Positions 11,411 through 20,840 of a stretch of DNA of 64,000 nucleotides are shown piece after piece. The translations under genes and the position numbers were made by a program. The stretch comes from Siphonodentalium dalli. Taxonomy: Eukaryota > Mollusca > Scaphopoda > Gadilida > Siphonodentaliidae. The stretch is taken from NCBI GenBank assembly GCA_032622095.1, contig CP136066.1, positions 96,371,319 through 96,435,318 on the forward strand. Direction: 5' to 3'. The notes under the pieces were generated by a model, which was given only the letters and a program-made list of their open reading frames with translations, had not been told where the DNA came from and did no database searches. The first letter of the stretch is position 1. The number at the start of each line of letters is the position of its first letter.

Positions 11411-11946
11411 ACTGAGAACAAGACAGTCAATGACTGTGGGGTCACTCACCAGACTGTAAAGACGGAGAAGACTGGGACTCTGAAGACTACAATAGTCAGT
11501 ACGTTGTTATAACGTAATTAGTTTTTCAAAATTTAAATTTAAAATTTAAAATCTTATTTTAATTAAAAAAAAAAAATTGAGCAAAGAGTAAAACCTAAAT
11601 GTTTTTTTTTCATTTAAAATTAATTTTTGGTTGTTAAATTATGCAAGGAGTTAAATCTAAAAAATTAAATCTAAATTATTATTATTATTATTATTTTTTT
11701 TAAGATATTGACACTGGCTTTGCCCATTGACCCCAGTTTAACAGATCTGAACCCCAGTAAACCAAGGACCCTCCATGCCAAATATAAGCTTAATGGTTGT
11801 TTTAAGACTTACTCTGGATGGAAAGAGTTATGGCCCTGGAATTGCAACTATTTGACTTGGTGACCTCATTTAAAAAAAAAAAATTGATGGAAGGACGGAC
11901 AATGGACGAGGATCTCCACAGGAGATTTTGCCTCAGGTGAGCTTAA
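11411..11946. mobile_element. Pearl/HINE-like element, family A
   Basis: It starts AACAAGACAGTCAATGACTG, carries one core repeat (GACCCCAGTTTAACAGATCT to TTATGGCCCTGG), then a short GGAAGGACGGACAATGGAC microsatellite, and ends in an imperfect hairpin (CTCCACAGGAGATTTTGCCT) and GTGAGCTTAAA. The same start occurs at about 39241. Confidence 0.65.
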
Positions 11947-12469
11947 AACTATAATCATGGGAACCGATATATCAGCACCAAACTTGAACTCTACAACTCG
12001 AATAGTTTGTCCTATGGAGGGGGGTTAAAGTTTTTGGAGTGAGTGGCTAATTCTTAAACTTATAAAGCTGTCTCTATTAGAAACAGTCTCAATCAACAAA
12101 AGGTGGTCCACACAAACTACAGAACCATTCATATGGTAGAATTTAGTTCACTGAAAGGAAGTGTTAAAACTGTATAAACAACATATTGTCACTGACCCAC
12201 CACTGAGTCGAGACTGAAGGCTCCTGTGAATACATTTGACATTCAATTTCAAAACTAATTGCCAAAACAAAACCCACTGGCTGAAGAGAGCTGTGTGAGC
12301 TTGGTGATACTACTGTCAGATTTGACAGTGAATAATTACCATCAACAGAGCAGACTGGTATTATTTTCTCTGTAAGAGATAAGCATATGCACAGGGTGTA
12401 TTGCATTGTGACTGTGAAATATATTTAAAACAAGTGTTTGATAACAGGGATGCTAGAAGCACCAATGGG

Positions 12470-12985
12470 CAAGGGTTGGGGGTTCTTTAATATTTGTGTC
12501 TTTAATAATTAACTATAAAAAAAATATATTATTGAAATAAATAAAAAAAATATTTAATTTAAAATATTTTTTTTTAATTGATCAAGGAGTTCAATCTAAA
12601 AATTTTTTTTTTTTAGTTATGTCCCTGGCTCCGCCCACATTTGACCCAATGACCTCATTTGAACAAATCTGAACCCCAATCACCCAAGGACCCTTCATAC
12701 CAAATATGAACCCATTCGACCCGATGGTACAAGAGAAGAAGACATTTTAAGAAATACTATGGAGGGAAAGAGTTATGGCCCTGTCTTCGCAACTATTTGA
12801 CCCAGTGACCTCATTTGAACAAATCTGTATGTTAGTCACCTGGGGAACTTCCACACCAAATATGAACCCATTCGGTCTTATGGATTGGGAGAAGATGTTT
12901 AAAGAATTGTTGACGGACGGACGGATGGACAGACGAGGAGTGATGACTATAGCTCCACCGGAGACTTCGTCTCAGTTGAGCTAAA
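12470..12985. mobile_element. Pearl/HINE-like element, family A, two core repeats
   Basis: There are two core units of about 150 bp (ATGACCTCATTTGAACAAAT to TACTATGGAGGGAAAGAG, then CCCTGTCTTCGCAACTATTT). A (GACG)n tail follows near 12910, with the terminal hairpin CTCCACCGGAGACTTCGTCT ending in TTGAGCTAAAAA. The left boundary is uncertain because it lies in an A/T-rich tract. Confidence 0.65.
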
Positions 12986-13022
12986 AACTCCAGACAAATT
13001 TGTGTCCACAGACGGATGATGG

Positions 13023-13072
13023 ACAAGCTGATTCCAGTATACCCGTCACAACTTCATTGTGGGGGGTATAAT
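13023..13072. repeat. Terminal-type hairpin
   Basis: TATACCCGTCACAAC and TTGTGGGGGGTATA form a stem. It is similar in form to the end hairpins of the other pearl-like elements (compare 40408-40435) and directly abuts the 60/61-bp array. Confidence 0.5.
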
Positions 13073-13074
13073 CA

Positions 13075-13921
13075 AACTTTTCTTACCAAGTTGATCCCCA
13101 AACGATAAGGTCAAGAGATCAGAACTTACGGTCATACTTTTCTTACCAAGTTGATCCCCAGACGATAAGGTCAAGAGATCAGAACTTGCAGTCAAAACTC
13201 TTCTTACCAAGTTGATCCCCAGATGATAAGGTCAAGAGATCAGAACTTACAATCATACTTTTCTTACCAAGTTGATCCCCAGACGATAAGGTCAAGAGAT
13301 CAGAACTTGCAGTCAAAACTCTTCTTACCAAGTTGATCCCCAGATGATAAGGTCAAGAGATCAGAACTTACAATCATACTTTTCTTACCAAGTTGATCCC
13401 CAGACGATAAGGTCAAGAGATCAGAACTTGCAGTCAAAACTCTTCTTACCAAGTTGATCCCCAGATGATAAGGTCAAGAGATCAGAACTTACAATCATAC
13501 TTTTCTTACCAAGTTGATCCCCAGACGATAAGGTCAAGAGATCAGAACTTGCAGTCAAAACTCTTCTTACCAAGTTGATCCCCAGATGATAAGGTCAAGA
13601 GATCAGAACTTACAATCATACTTTTCTTACCAAGTTGATCCCCAGACGATAAGGTCAAGAGATCAGAACTTGCAGTCAAAACTCTTCTTACCAAGTTGAT
13701 CCCCAGATGATAAGGTCAAGAGATCAGAACTTACAATCATACTTTTCTTACCAAGTTGATCCCCAGACGATAAGGTCAAGAGATCAGAACTTGCAGTCAA
13801 AACTCTTCTTACCAAGTTGATCCCCAGATGATAAGGTCAAGAGATCAGAACTTACAATCATACTTTTCTTACCAAGTTGATCCCCAGACGATAAGGTCAA
13901 GAGATCAGAACTTGCAGTCAT
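13075..13921 (-). repeat. 60/61-bp satellite, 14 units in a 121-bp dimeric order, anchored on an exon
   Basis: TCTTACCAAG starts at 13081, 13141, 13202, 13262, 13323, 13383, 13444, 13504, 13565, 13625, 13686, 13746, 13807 and 13867, giving strictly alternating 61- and 60-bp steps. Two monomer types alternate: one has CAGACGATAAGG and CTTGCAGTC, the other CAGATGATAAGG and CTTACAATC. The near-identity of the dimers implies recent homogenisation. On the minus strand every unit contains the 49-nt candidate exon 1 followed by CTTG/GTAAGA, so each unit carries a 5' splice site. Confidence 0.95.
13873..13921 (-). CDS. Candidate exon 1 of the zinc-finger gene
   Basis: On the minus strand the outermost unit of the satellite opens with ATG (13919-13921). 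It reads MTASSDLLTLSSGDQL plus one base, ending at CTTG/GTAAGA (donor GT at 13871-13872). The leftover G joins GA at 8739-8740, which continues exactly into the frame of exon 2 (GNDENTIPP). The 12 units to its left repeat the same sequence, but only the outermost unit and none of the dimer-type A units has this ATG. Evidence is splice consensus plus phase only (a one-in-three chance for phase), so the join is an inference. Confidence 0.45.
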
Positions 13922-14087
13922 ACAAACACAAATACGGATGGGTTTGAGAAAGGAAAGCGTAATACTGGTTCGCGATCGCATGTTTTTGCGATTTTACTAG
14001 TTTCTGCAAGTTTAAAATGCGCATTGTACACAGTCATCTGTGATCGCGCCACGTGCAATTCATGCAGGCCTCACACTGAGTGTAGTG

Positions 14088-14649
14088 TATTAATACTAAT
14101 ATTTCATGAACAAATGCCCAATTGCAGGTCTCTATTTGGTGGTCCAAGTTTCCATCAACTTAAGGCGCAAACACACATTTTGCATAAATCCAGGCATACA
14201 TTGCATCAGAATTTCAACAAAGAACATAGTTTTTTGGAATTTTCAAATATTATAGAAAATTATATACAGGTGGTTGTCTTTCTAACTGAAAATAATTATA
14301 AAATCGCTTGTACTAAATTTCAATAAAAAAATTCCAGACAGATTTGGAGAAAATATATTTTGAGATATTACGAAATCGCCGAAAATCTCAATCAAATCAA
14401 CCATACCACTCCATAGAAAACATTGTCTGAACTACGCTAAATTGTAAATATAGAGTAAAAATAATAAGCTATCTGGTGATTGTATTATTGTTTGAAATAG
14501 TTAGTTATTTTTAGTGGTTCTTGGCACCAAAAGCAATAAAAAACAAAACAAAATTTTTGACCTCTCAAATGTAATAAAATCCATTGTTGAGATTCTATAT
14601 ACAATGCCATTTGGATAAGAGATTCAGATCAGTTGGGCAGTGTGACTAT
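14088..14649. other. Gene-free stretch between the two minus-strand genes
   Basis: If the exon 1 model is right, 13922-14300 should include that gene's 5' UTR and promoter, but I see no clear TATA or initiator. Otherwise the stretch is AT-rich, with no recognised element. Confidence 0.4.
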
Positions 14650-14843
14650 TAGGGCTGCAATGATTCAGACCTTCACGATGTGATGCGAATCACGATTCAG
14701 ACCTTTACGATGCGATGCGTATCGCGATTTTACTATTACATCGTGATGCAAACTTTTGGCAACTGACAGCTGCCAATATGATGCATTGCATCGTGGACTT
14801 TAAAATGCGATGCATCAGAAACGTATGAATCATTGCAGCCCTA
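14650..14843. mobile_element. hAT-type MITE, 194 bp
   Basis: The inverted ends are TAGGGCTGCAATGATTCA and TGAATCATTGCAGCCCTA. This is a common hAT terminus type. The interior is a series of GCGATGCAT-like short repeats. A clear 8-bp duplication is not visible. It lies about 110 bp past the TRAF stop codon, probably within the 3' UTR. Confidence 0.75.
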
Positions 14844-14849
14844 ATGATT

Positions 14850-14946
14850 TGGTCCCCAATATAAATTGGGGACCACTCATTCCCTAGTGAGTTGGTCCCC
14901 AATATAAATTGGGGACCACTCATTCCCAGGTGGAGTCCACCTGGGA
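14850..14946 (-). repeat. Three hairpins directly after the TRAF stop codon
   Basis: A 41-bp unit with the perfect stem GGTCCCCAAT...ATTGGGGACC is present twice (about 14850-14875 and 14891-14916). It is followed by the palindrome CCCAGGTGGAGTCCACCTGGG (about 14925-14945). In the TRAF mRNA these would be the first three structures of the 3' UTR, starting about 10 nt after the TAA. Confidence 0.85.
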
Positions 14947-14953
14947 ATCACTG

Positions 14954-15534
14954 TTATGGTTCAGCTAAACCTACTGTGTCAACTTCTATCTTAATAAAGA
15001 TGGTATCATCCTTCAGGAACGACTTATTAGGGTCCTCAACATCTGTCTGTTTGTAAAACAGAGGACAACCCGATGCGACATTCATCTCTGCCGTTGGCCG
15101 CTTGAAGCTGCTGGAGTTTGGATCAGGATAGAAGCTATCGGACATGGGATTCCTTCTGTTGTCCTGATCTAAAAGTGACAGCGTTACCTTCTGTGAAAAA
15201 GGCCATTTTAGCAAGGCATCGAATTCACCATGCATCAAGACAAAAAACATGGAAAGATGTGTGCCTCTTCCGATGCCATCGCCATTTAGATAGACTCTGG
15301 CACACATTTTGTATCCATATCTTGATGTATAGAATGGCTGACTGTACACTGACAGTGTGCGACCAACTACTGCGTCACTTTTTCTTCTGGTGTAGTCTCG
15401 GATCTTCCATATAAGGAGGCCCTGATGGTTGGCAGTCTCAATCACTTGGAACCGCAAATCCATCTCAGCCAATCGGATGTCGTGTAAGCCAAGCGTCTTA
15501 TCATGTGCAGAGACTTCGGCTGAAATAGCTGATG
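14954..15534 (-). CDS. TRAF3-like: TRAF3-like adaptor, last exon: end of coiled coil plus TRAF-C/MATH domain
   Basis: TRAFs are cytoplasmic adaptors and E3 ligases. They trimerise through the coiled coil, and the TRAF-C domain binds TNF-receptor-family tails. The exon begins at a 3' splice site (TTATTTTTTCAG, exon base 15534) and reads LGLHDIRLAEMDLRFQVIET, then LLIWKIRDYTRRK, QPFYTSRYGYKMCARVYLNG, GRGTHLSMFF, WPFSQKVTLSLLDQ, DPNSSSFKRP, MNVASGCPLF and KDDTIFIKIEVD. It ends at TAA (14954-14956). This is a complete TRAF-C domain of normal length. The IRDYxRRK and SLYSQPFYT-like stretches, and an ending like TRAF3's, favour TRAF3 over TRAF2 and TRAF5. The first codon is completed by the T left over from exon 31559-31763. 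Three stable hairpins follow the stop. I see no firm polyadenylation signal. Confidence 0.97.
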
Positions 15535-16739
15535 CTGAAAAAATAATAAAAAAACATATATCAACATCAAATATAACCAGGACGAGCCTCTGGAAGATAG
15601 GATTTTTACATGTATATATACACCAAACATGAAATTGTTCACCAACCTAATGTCACTGTTCTTCGAAATCAAAGCTGTATTTCATGTCATAGAAAATAAA
15701 ATGTTCCACTTATGACTACTAATCGGTTAAACGGTTCCAGTGAAAAATTATTAGATTTGTGAAAAAATATTTCCAAATATCCTTTTTGAAATGTGTCCCT
15801 TATAGTTTGAGTTAATATCCTCTGGTCGCTGTGTAGTCAGCGAATACAAAGTTGGGTGGCGTGGGAAAATGTTATTTTTTATTTCATTATAATATCAATA
15901 TTGAATGCAAAATAAATTGTTTGCTAATGGAAGCATGTTAATGAGTTCACCTCCTGTAGTTCAATAGCAAATACCATACAGTACCTTACATCACACTACA
16001 GTATAATACATATTAAAATAAAAACATAACCCAAATTGACATCGCATCTTAACCAGGCCTGCAGGTTTCAAAATTATGTGTAATCTATTTTTCGTTCGCC
16101 TGGTTTGTGCTTAAGTAACCAATGCTATAGGTTAGCATGAGAGTTACACAATTTGTTATAATCACTACAACTGGTTGTATTAACTACAGATTGGCAACTC
16201 ATTGAACTACTATAATAAATTTGCATGTTTCATTTTGGGACTTGATTGAGCAAAAATTAAGGTGAGAATTAGTTATTGCAAGACCTGCATTTATAAAACT
16301 TTGGCATGACCTGTTTTTTGTCCACGGCATTTTAATTTTAGATAACCTCCAGGCGAACTGAACGGTTGTTCGCCTTAAATTTGCAGGCCTGCTCAACCTC
16401 TTGGAGTACAGACATAAAATGCCACGTGATGTCCGTACTGAGTACGCACATACTTCACCACAATGGCAGTCAGTCAATTCTCATAACTTGAACTCAGAAA
16501 TTAGTGCAATGATTGTATCTTGAAGTTTGAAACAGTGTATGATATTCCAGGATTGTGAATGATAATAACAGGTCTTTCAATGGAGTCAGTTTTATGGTTT
16601 TTATGATATTCCTGTTATATTTTTTCACTAGAAAATGGCAATATCGCTAACGGTCAAGCACATGATGTAATGACGTCATTCAGCAGCAAAGAGGTTAATC
16701 AAGGTTCCTGCTCTCAAGGATTGGTCAAATTGAGGCTAT
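15535..16739. other. TRAF intron, part without recognised elements
   Basis: The polypyrimidine tract and acceptor of the last exon lie at 15535-15560. The rest is AT-rich intron with no supported gene, tandem array or inverted repeat. Confidence 0.5.
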
Positions 16740-16839
16740 TCAGGGCTGTTTTTGCGACAATTTCGACAGGTTTTCAAACCTATTTCAAGGTTTTTCAAGT
16801 GCTTTGTGTCACAGAACATTAAAATGAGTCATGTTTGAT

Positions 16840-17905
16840 ATTTTTTGAGCCACTTTTCATTTACTTGAGCCACATTTGTTCAACCATATTTTTTGGAGCC
16901 ACTTTGATTTAAACATATTCAAAGAACAACACGAGCTAATTAACCAAAATTAAAGTCTAACATTGGAGGGCCTTCAATTGCAATTTTCATTAATAATAAG
17001 TCTAAATGTGGAACAGAAAGTCTGTTTCGCCGTTTATCTTTGATTAAATTTTGATACTAGAAGGCCCTCTCACATTCCACAGTCGACACTGGTACACAAT
17101 ATAGTGTTTCTGCAAAATCTGAAATTATAGGATATGTGTCCTTTCTTTAAAGAACAAAATGAACAAGATCATCGATGTCCTTCATTTCTTACTCCCCCTT
17201 GCACATACTTCGAAATGTTTATATACTTGATGTAAGATCTTCCAGTGTAATATCCTCATCAGTCCGTTGTTTGAATGTCAGTAGTTTAGGAATTGCATTT
17301 GCGATCTGTCTAGATTTGGATGCAGGATTGAAAATTGTTGTCAAACCTATCAACACTTCAGCGTCCTCATTGTCAGTGAACCTGCTTTTGAGATTTTCAA
17401 CCAGTGCTGAAGAAAACTTTCCAAAGAAAGCGGTCACTTCTTTCATTTTAGTAGACTGTTCCGCACTATCTCGGAAATCTAACTTTCGTTTAAGATTCAT
17501 GTTTAGGATTTGAATGTTCAAGCTTTGGTCACATGTACTTATGTAAAATGCGCTAACAAAACCCAGTGTACTAACGAGTATTACAAGCGGATGTTACTGT
17601 TGACGAGAAATACATGGCCATTGATTGACTAATGTGTTCTTATCGAGTAGAAATAAGAAACCATTCAGTGTACGCGATACAATTACATCTAGTCGCTGTG
17701 ACATAAGCCGAGAATGCTTTCATTCAGACTGTCTCGCGGTGGGATCACATTGTCTGATTGTTAAACTTAATCTGGCCGACAGCAGTTATTTTAAGAGCCG
17801 CACACCTAAATTATTTGAGCCACTTTCTTTAGCCACTAGCACATTTTCTTGAGCCACTTTTGTTTTTCTTTCGCAATTTGCCACATTTGCTCACGGCAGC
17901 GTGAA
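16840..17905. mobile_element. Decayed hAT-like element with repeated GAGCCACTTTT motifs
   Basis: TTGAGCCACTTTTCATTTAC and related GAGCCACATTTG / GAGCCACTTTG units occur near 16850-16905 and again near 17815-17865, bracketing a hAT-like coding fragment. The right end, GGCAGCGTGAACACTG (to 17905), resembles the CAGTGTTCGCGC end of the hAT at 9905. I could not find the matching left end or an 8-bp duplication. Confidence 0.45.
17219..17521 (-). pseudogene. hAT transposase-like fragment
   Basis: A 100-residue minus-strand frame contains FSSALVENLKSRFTDNEDAE followed by IGLTTIFNP. This resembles the segment of hAT-type transposases (and their ZMYM/THAP-related domesticated relatives) where a basic helix with LxxRF precedes the last RNase H-like motif. 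No dimerisation region or catalytic residues can be assigned. Its position between subterminal-like repeats supports a broken element. Confidence 0.45.
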
Positions 17906-19164
17906 CACTGGTCATGTTGACATTGTTGTACAGTAATTGAGGTATAACTATAGTTATATTATAAGTTTAATAGTTTAATGCTTTCAAAAAAATACTATCA
18001 GAATGTCCAATGAATACATACTGTTTGCCCTCTTAATTCAGATTGTTTGGCTTCGGCAATCTGCTACGGCAACCCTTTTCCATGACCCAGTTTGCTTCAG
18101 CAAATGGCTTAGGCATTGCTGGTTGCCGTAGCCAATTATGTGTGCTGTCCACCTTGACTGGTCCCCGGACTATAAAAATTGCCATCGCTCTGCTTTGGAC
18201 GTCGTTATTATAGACCGGTCGTTATTATAGACCGGACTATCGCCATTTTGAGGATCTCCGGTCAGATTCTGACCGGGACTAAAATAGAACAGTGCAAGCT
18301 GATTGGCTGAAGTGATTTGTGTGTTATGTTCAAAGACCCACATTTGACTAGATTCTGCCGATCTTTGGCGGGAAAAAATTATCAAAACATAGTATTTTGA
18401 TATCCTACTTAATATTTATGAATAGATATTTTAAATATGTAAACTATTTTTGCAGAACACACAAGGCAACGTATTGTGTTTTGATGGGTATCCCAGTGTT
18501 GCTGTTGTCTCTCTGTCGTCATATTTGGATCAATGACGCAAATGACGTCATCTACTTAAAGATGGCGATAGTCTCTTATGGGAGGGCACGTCACAGAGCG
18601 ATAGCGCCGTATTGTTTCACATATGAGCCAGGGACGAGTCTACTGTCCACCATGCAAAATTTCATTGAGACCTGATGAATCATGGCCATGCTGTCTGCAC
18701 GGGTACTTTTAGAGGACAATTATTAATTTTCATCCATTTCTACCAAGTCCCAGTCTTTATAGGATGATATAAAATTTATATCCCTCATCATGAAATCAGC
18801 CTTTCAAACTCATTCTCTAGTGTACCATCTCATAGATAATTATTTAATATCTGTATTTTTAAATTTTACTAGCTGCAACAGGATCCATTTGGGAGCCTTT
18901 ATTCAGCATCGGATGGGCCTGTGCTGAACTAGGGGCCTGTGACCTCTTTGTAAACTTTGCACACATTTTGTTCTTTGACATAATCCTTTATTCAGTGGCG
19001 GCTGCATTGTGCACTTCAGCACATTTTGATTGCTAACATTTCGATTTAAGGACAATATGCAAATTTAATTTTAAAAAAAACAAATTATAACTTTTTTATT
19101 TTTGAGCTTTTTTAGGGGATATGAACTCCATACTCAATTTAACAAAACAAATATTTGTTTTTAA
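17906..19164. other. TRAF intron, minor repeats only
   Basis: Contains a duplicated CGTTATTATAGACCGG (near 18204 and 18221), an inverted pair GGCTACGGCAACC-like / GGTTGCCGTAGCC (near 18070 and 18120) and the inverted pair ACTATCGCCATTTT / AAAGATGGCGATAGT (18238, 18558). They may belong to one or more decayed MITEs. No gene is supported. Confidence 0.4.
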
Positions 19165-19174
19165 ATCACAATTC

Positions 19175-20222
19175 TAAACAAGAGCATCGCTTGGGTTTGG
19201 CAAAATACGCCCTTTAGCCATTTCCAATTGTACTCCCGCAAAATAAAATAAAAGGTCGCAGACCACATGTCCCCCGACTCGAGTGGTAAACTTCATGATT
19301 GGATTTGTTAGAAGGATACTATTTGCAACAATGTTATACAGTATATAGAAGTAGCAAACCACCGCAAAATTTCTTCGCAAAATTTCTTGGACAAAACAAC
19401 CCGATGAACAAATGCATGCAAACGCGACAAAAATGATATTTTTGTATTAGCTATATAGATGTTGCAAATCACCAACATTTAGGAACAATATCCCAGAGTT
19501 TCAAATCTCTACATTTAAAACTGTAGGAGGAGTTGATTACACCATGAAGGTACCCAATCTCATCCAAAAGGCAAAAATGTTCCAAATTTTCTAAGACGAA
19601 AACCCCCCAAAAATATGGAAAAAATAATATTTTTTATTAGCTATATAGATGTTGCAAATCACCAACATGTTAGGAACAATATCCCAGAGTTTCAAATCTC
19701 TACATTTAAAACTGTAGGAGGAGTTGATTACACCATGAAGGTACCCAATCTCATCCAAAAATGTTCCAAATTTTCTAAGTCGAAAACCTCCCCAAAAATA
19801 TGGAAAAAATTATATTTTTGATTAGCTATATAGATGTTGCAAATCACCAACATGTTAGGAACAATATCCCAGAGTTTCAAATCTCTACATTTAAAACTGT
19901 AGGAGGAGTTGATTACACCATGAAGGTACCCAATCTCATCCAAAAGGCAAAAATGTTCCAAATTTTCTAAGTCGAAAACCCCCCCAAAAATATGGAAAAC
20001 ATTATATTTTTGATTAGCTATATAGATTTTGCAAATCACCAAGATGTTAGGAACAATATCCCAGAGTTTCAAATCTCTACGTTTAAAACTGTAGGAGGAG
20101 TTGATTACACCATGAAGGTACCCAATCTCGGACGCACGCACGGACGGACGCACGGACGGACGGACGCACGGACGAGGGTCATTTCTATAGTCCTCCGACG
20201 GAAACGTCGGGGGACAATAATA
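19175..20222. mobile_element. Pearl/HINE-like element with four 188-bp core repeats
   Basis: It starts AACAAGAGCATCGCTTGGG. Core units begin near 19445, 19633, 19822 and 20011, each with GATGTTGCAAATCACCAACA, CAGAGTTTCAAATCTCTAC and GGAGGAGTTGATTACACCAT. A (GGACGCAC)n microsatellite follows at 20130-20175, then the terminal hairpin GTCCTCCGACGGAAACGTCG ending GGGGACAATAATAG. All the parts expected of this class are present, so this is a good type copy. Confidence 0.85.
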
Positions 20223-20255
20223 GTTTGAGCTTTAATATAAAGAATATCTGATATA

Positions 20256-20784
20256 CAGTCAATTTCGCTTTATTGCATAGCGTCGGTGCATGGCTTTTCT
20301 CATGCAATTAACCGAATATGCATAAAGCAGATATCACCCCATTACCCCATTTTGTTTTTAGATTTTTAGTTTGTACCATAGTATGACAAAATGGTGAAAT
20401 GAGTCTGTCGCCATCTATCAATATCGAATTTCATCTCACACCTTGTTGTAAATTACTATTATGTCAATAAACTGATTCATTAACATCTTTATTTGTTGTA
20501 ATAAAATGATTACATACCATAATTATCACACACAAAAAAACATTTCATTCGCGTGTTTTAATTTCTCCCATCCCATATTTTGTACTGCCTATCTATTTGT
20601 AGACATTACGACATTGTATTCCCAGGCCACACCAAACACATTCCTTGTTATTTCCATTACAGAATGCATTTATATTGAGTATGCAATTGTGTTTAATACT
20701 TTATTTTAATTTAAACGAACATGATAAAAACAGACAAAGCAAATGATAAACAACAATAACAACAACAACATTAATAATATGCAT
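20256..20784. mobile_element. Tigger/pogo element: terminal inverted repeat and 3' flank
   Basis: TA (20254-20255) followed by CAGTCAATTTCGCTTTATTG and GCATGGCTTTTCTCATGCAA is a pogo/Tigger end. The same end occurs at 26002, and its inverse at 28268. It lies downstream of the transposase C-terminus on the minus strand, as expected for the element's 3' end. The opposite end of this copy was not found unambiguously. Confidence 0.8.
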
Positions 20785-20840
20785 TTACGGAATCCAGTCA
20801 ACGAATTCTGTGATAGCGCACTGTCGCCGCCTCTTATTAA
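20785..20840 (-). pseudogene. Tigger transposase, last codons beyond the TTAA insertion
   Basis: Reading across the TTAA on the minus strand gives NKRRRQCAITEFVDWIP and then TAA (20785-20787). Tigger and pogo transposases typically end in a basic KRxxQxTIxxF tail, so this short piece is the natural C-terminus. It is separated from the rest (23552-23862) by the 2710-bp insertion at 20841-23550. Confidence 0.75.

Larger units (their letters stand above)
6627..14087. mobile_element. Putative CACTA/CMC-type element bracketing the zinc-finger gene
   Basis: The 18-mer CACTACACTCAGTGTGAG sits at 6627-6644 and its exact reverse complement at 14070-14087. Both are flanked externally by TA (6625-6626 and 14088-14089). 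CACTA ends and a 2-3 bp target duplication are features of the CMC (EnSpm/Mirage) superfamily. The match does not continue inward, and the motif is partly self-complementary, so chance or a short-TIR element remain possible. I do not see a Tnp2-like transposase inside. The interval holds the two-exon zinc-finger gene and several later insertions. Confidence 0.4.

Noticed and set aside
13075-13921. CRISPR-like regular array
   Set aside because: Units are contiguous 60/61-bp repeats with no unique spacers, in a eukaryotic context.
19728-20153. 141-codon minus-strand frame
   Set aside because: It is the 188-bp core repeat of a pearl-like element read through twice; the repeated peptide has no domain.
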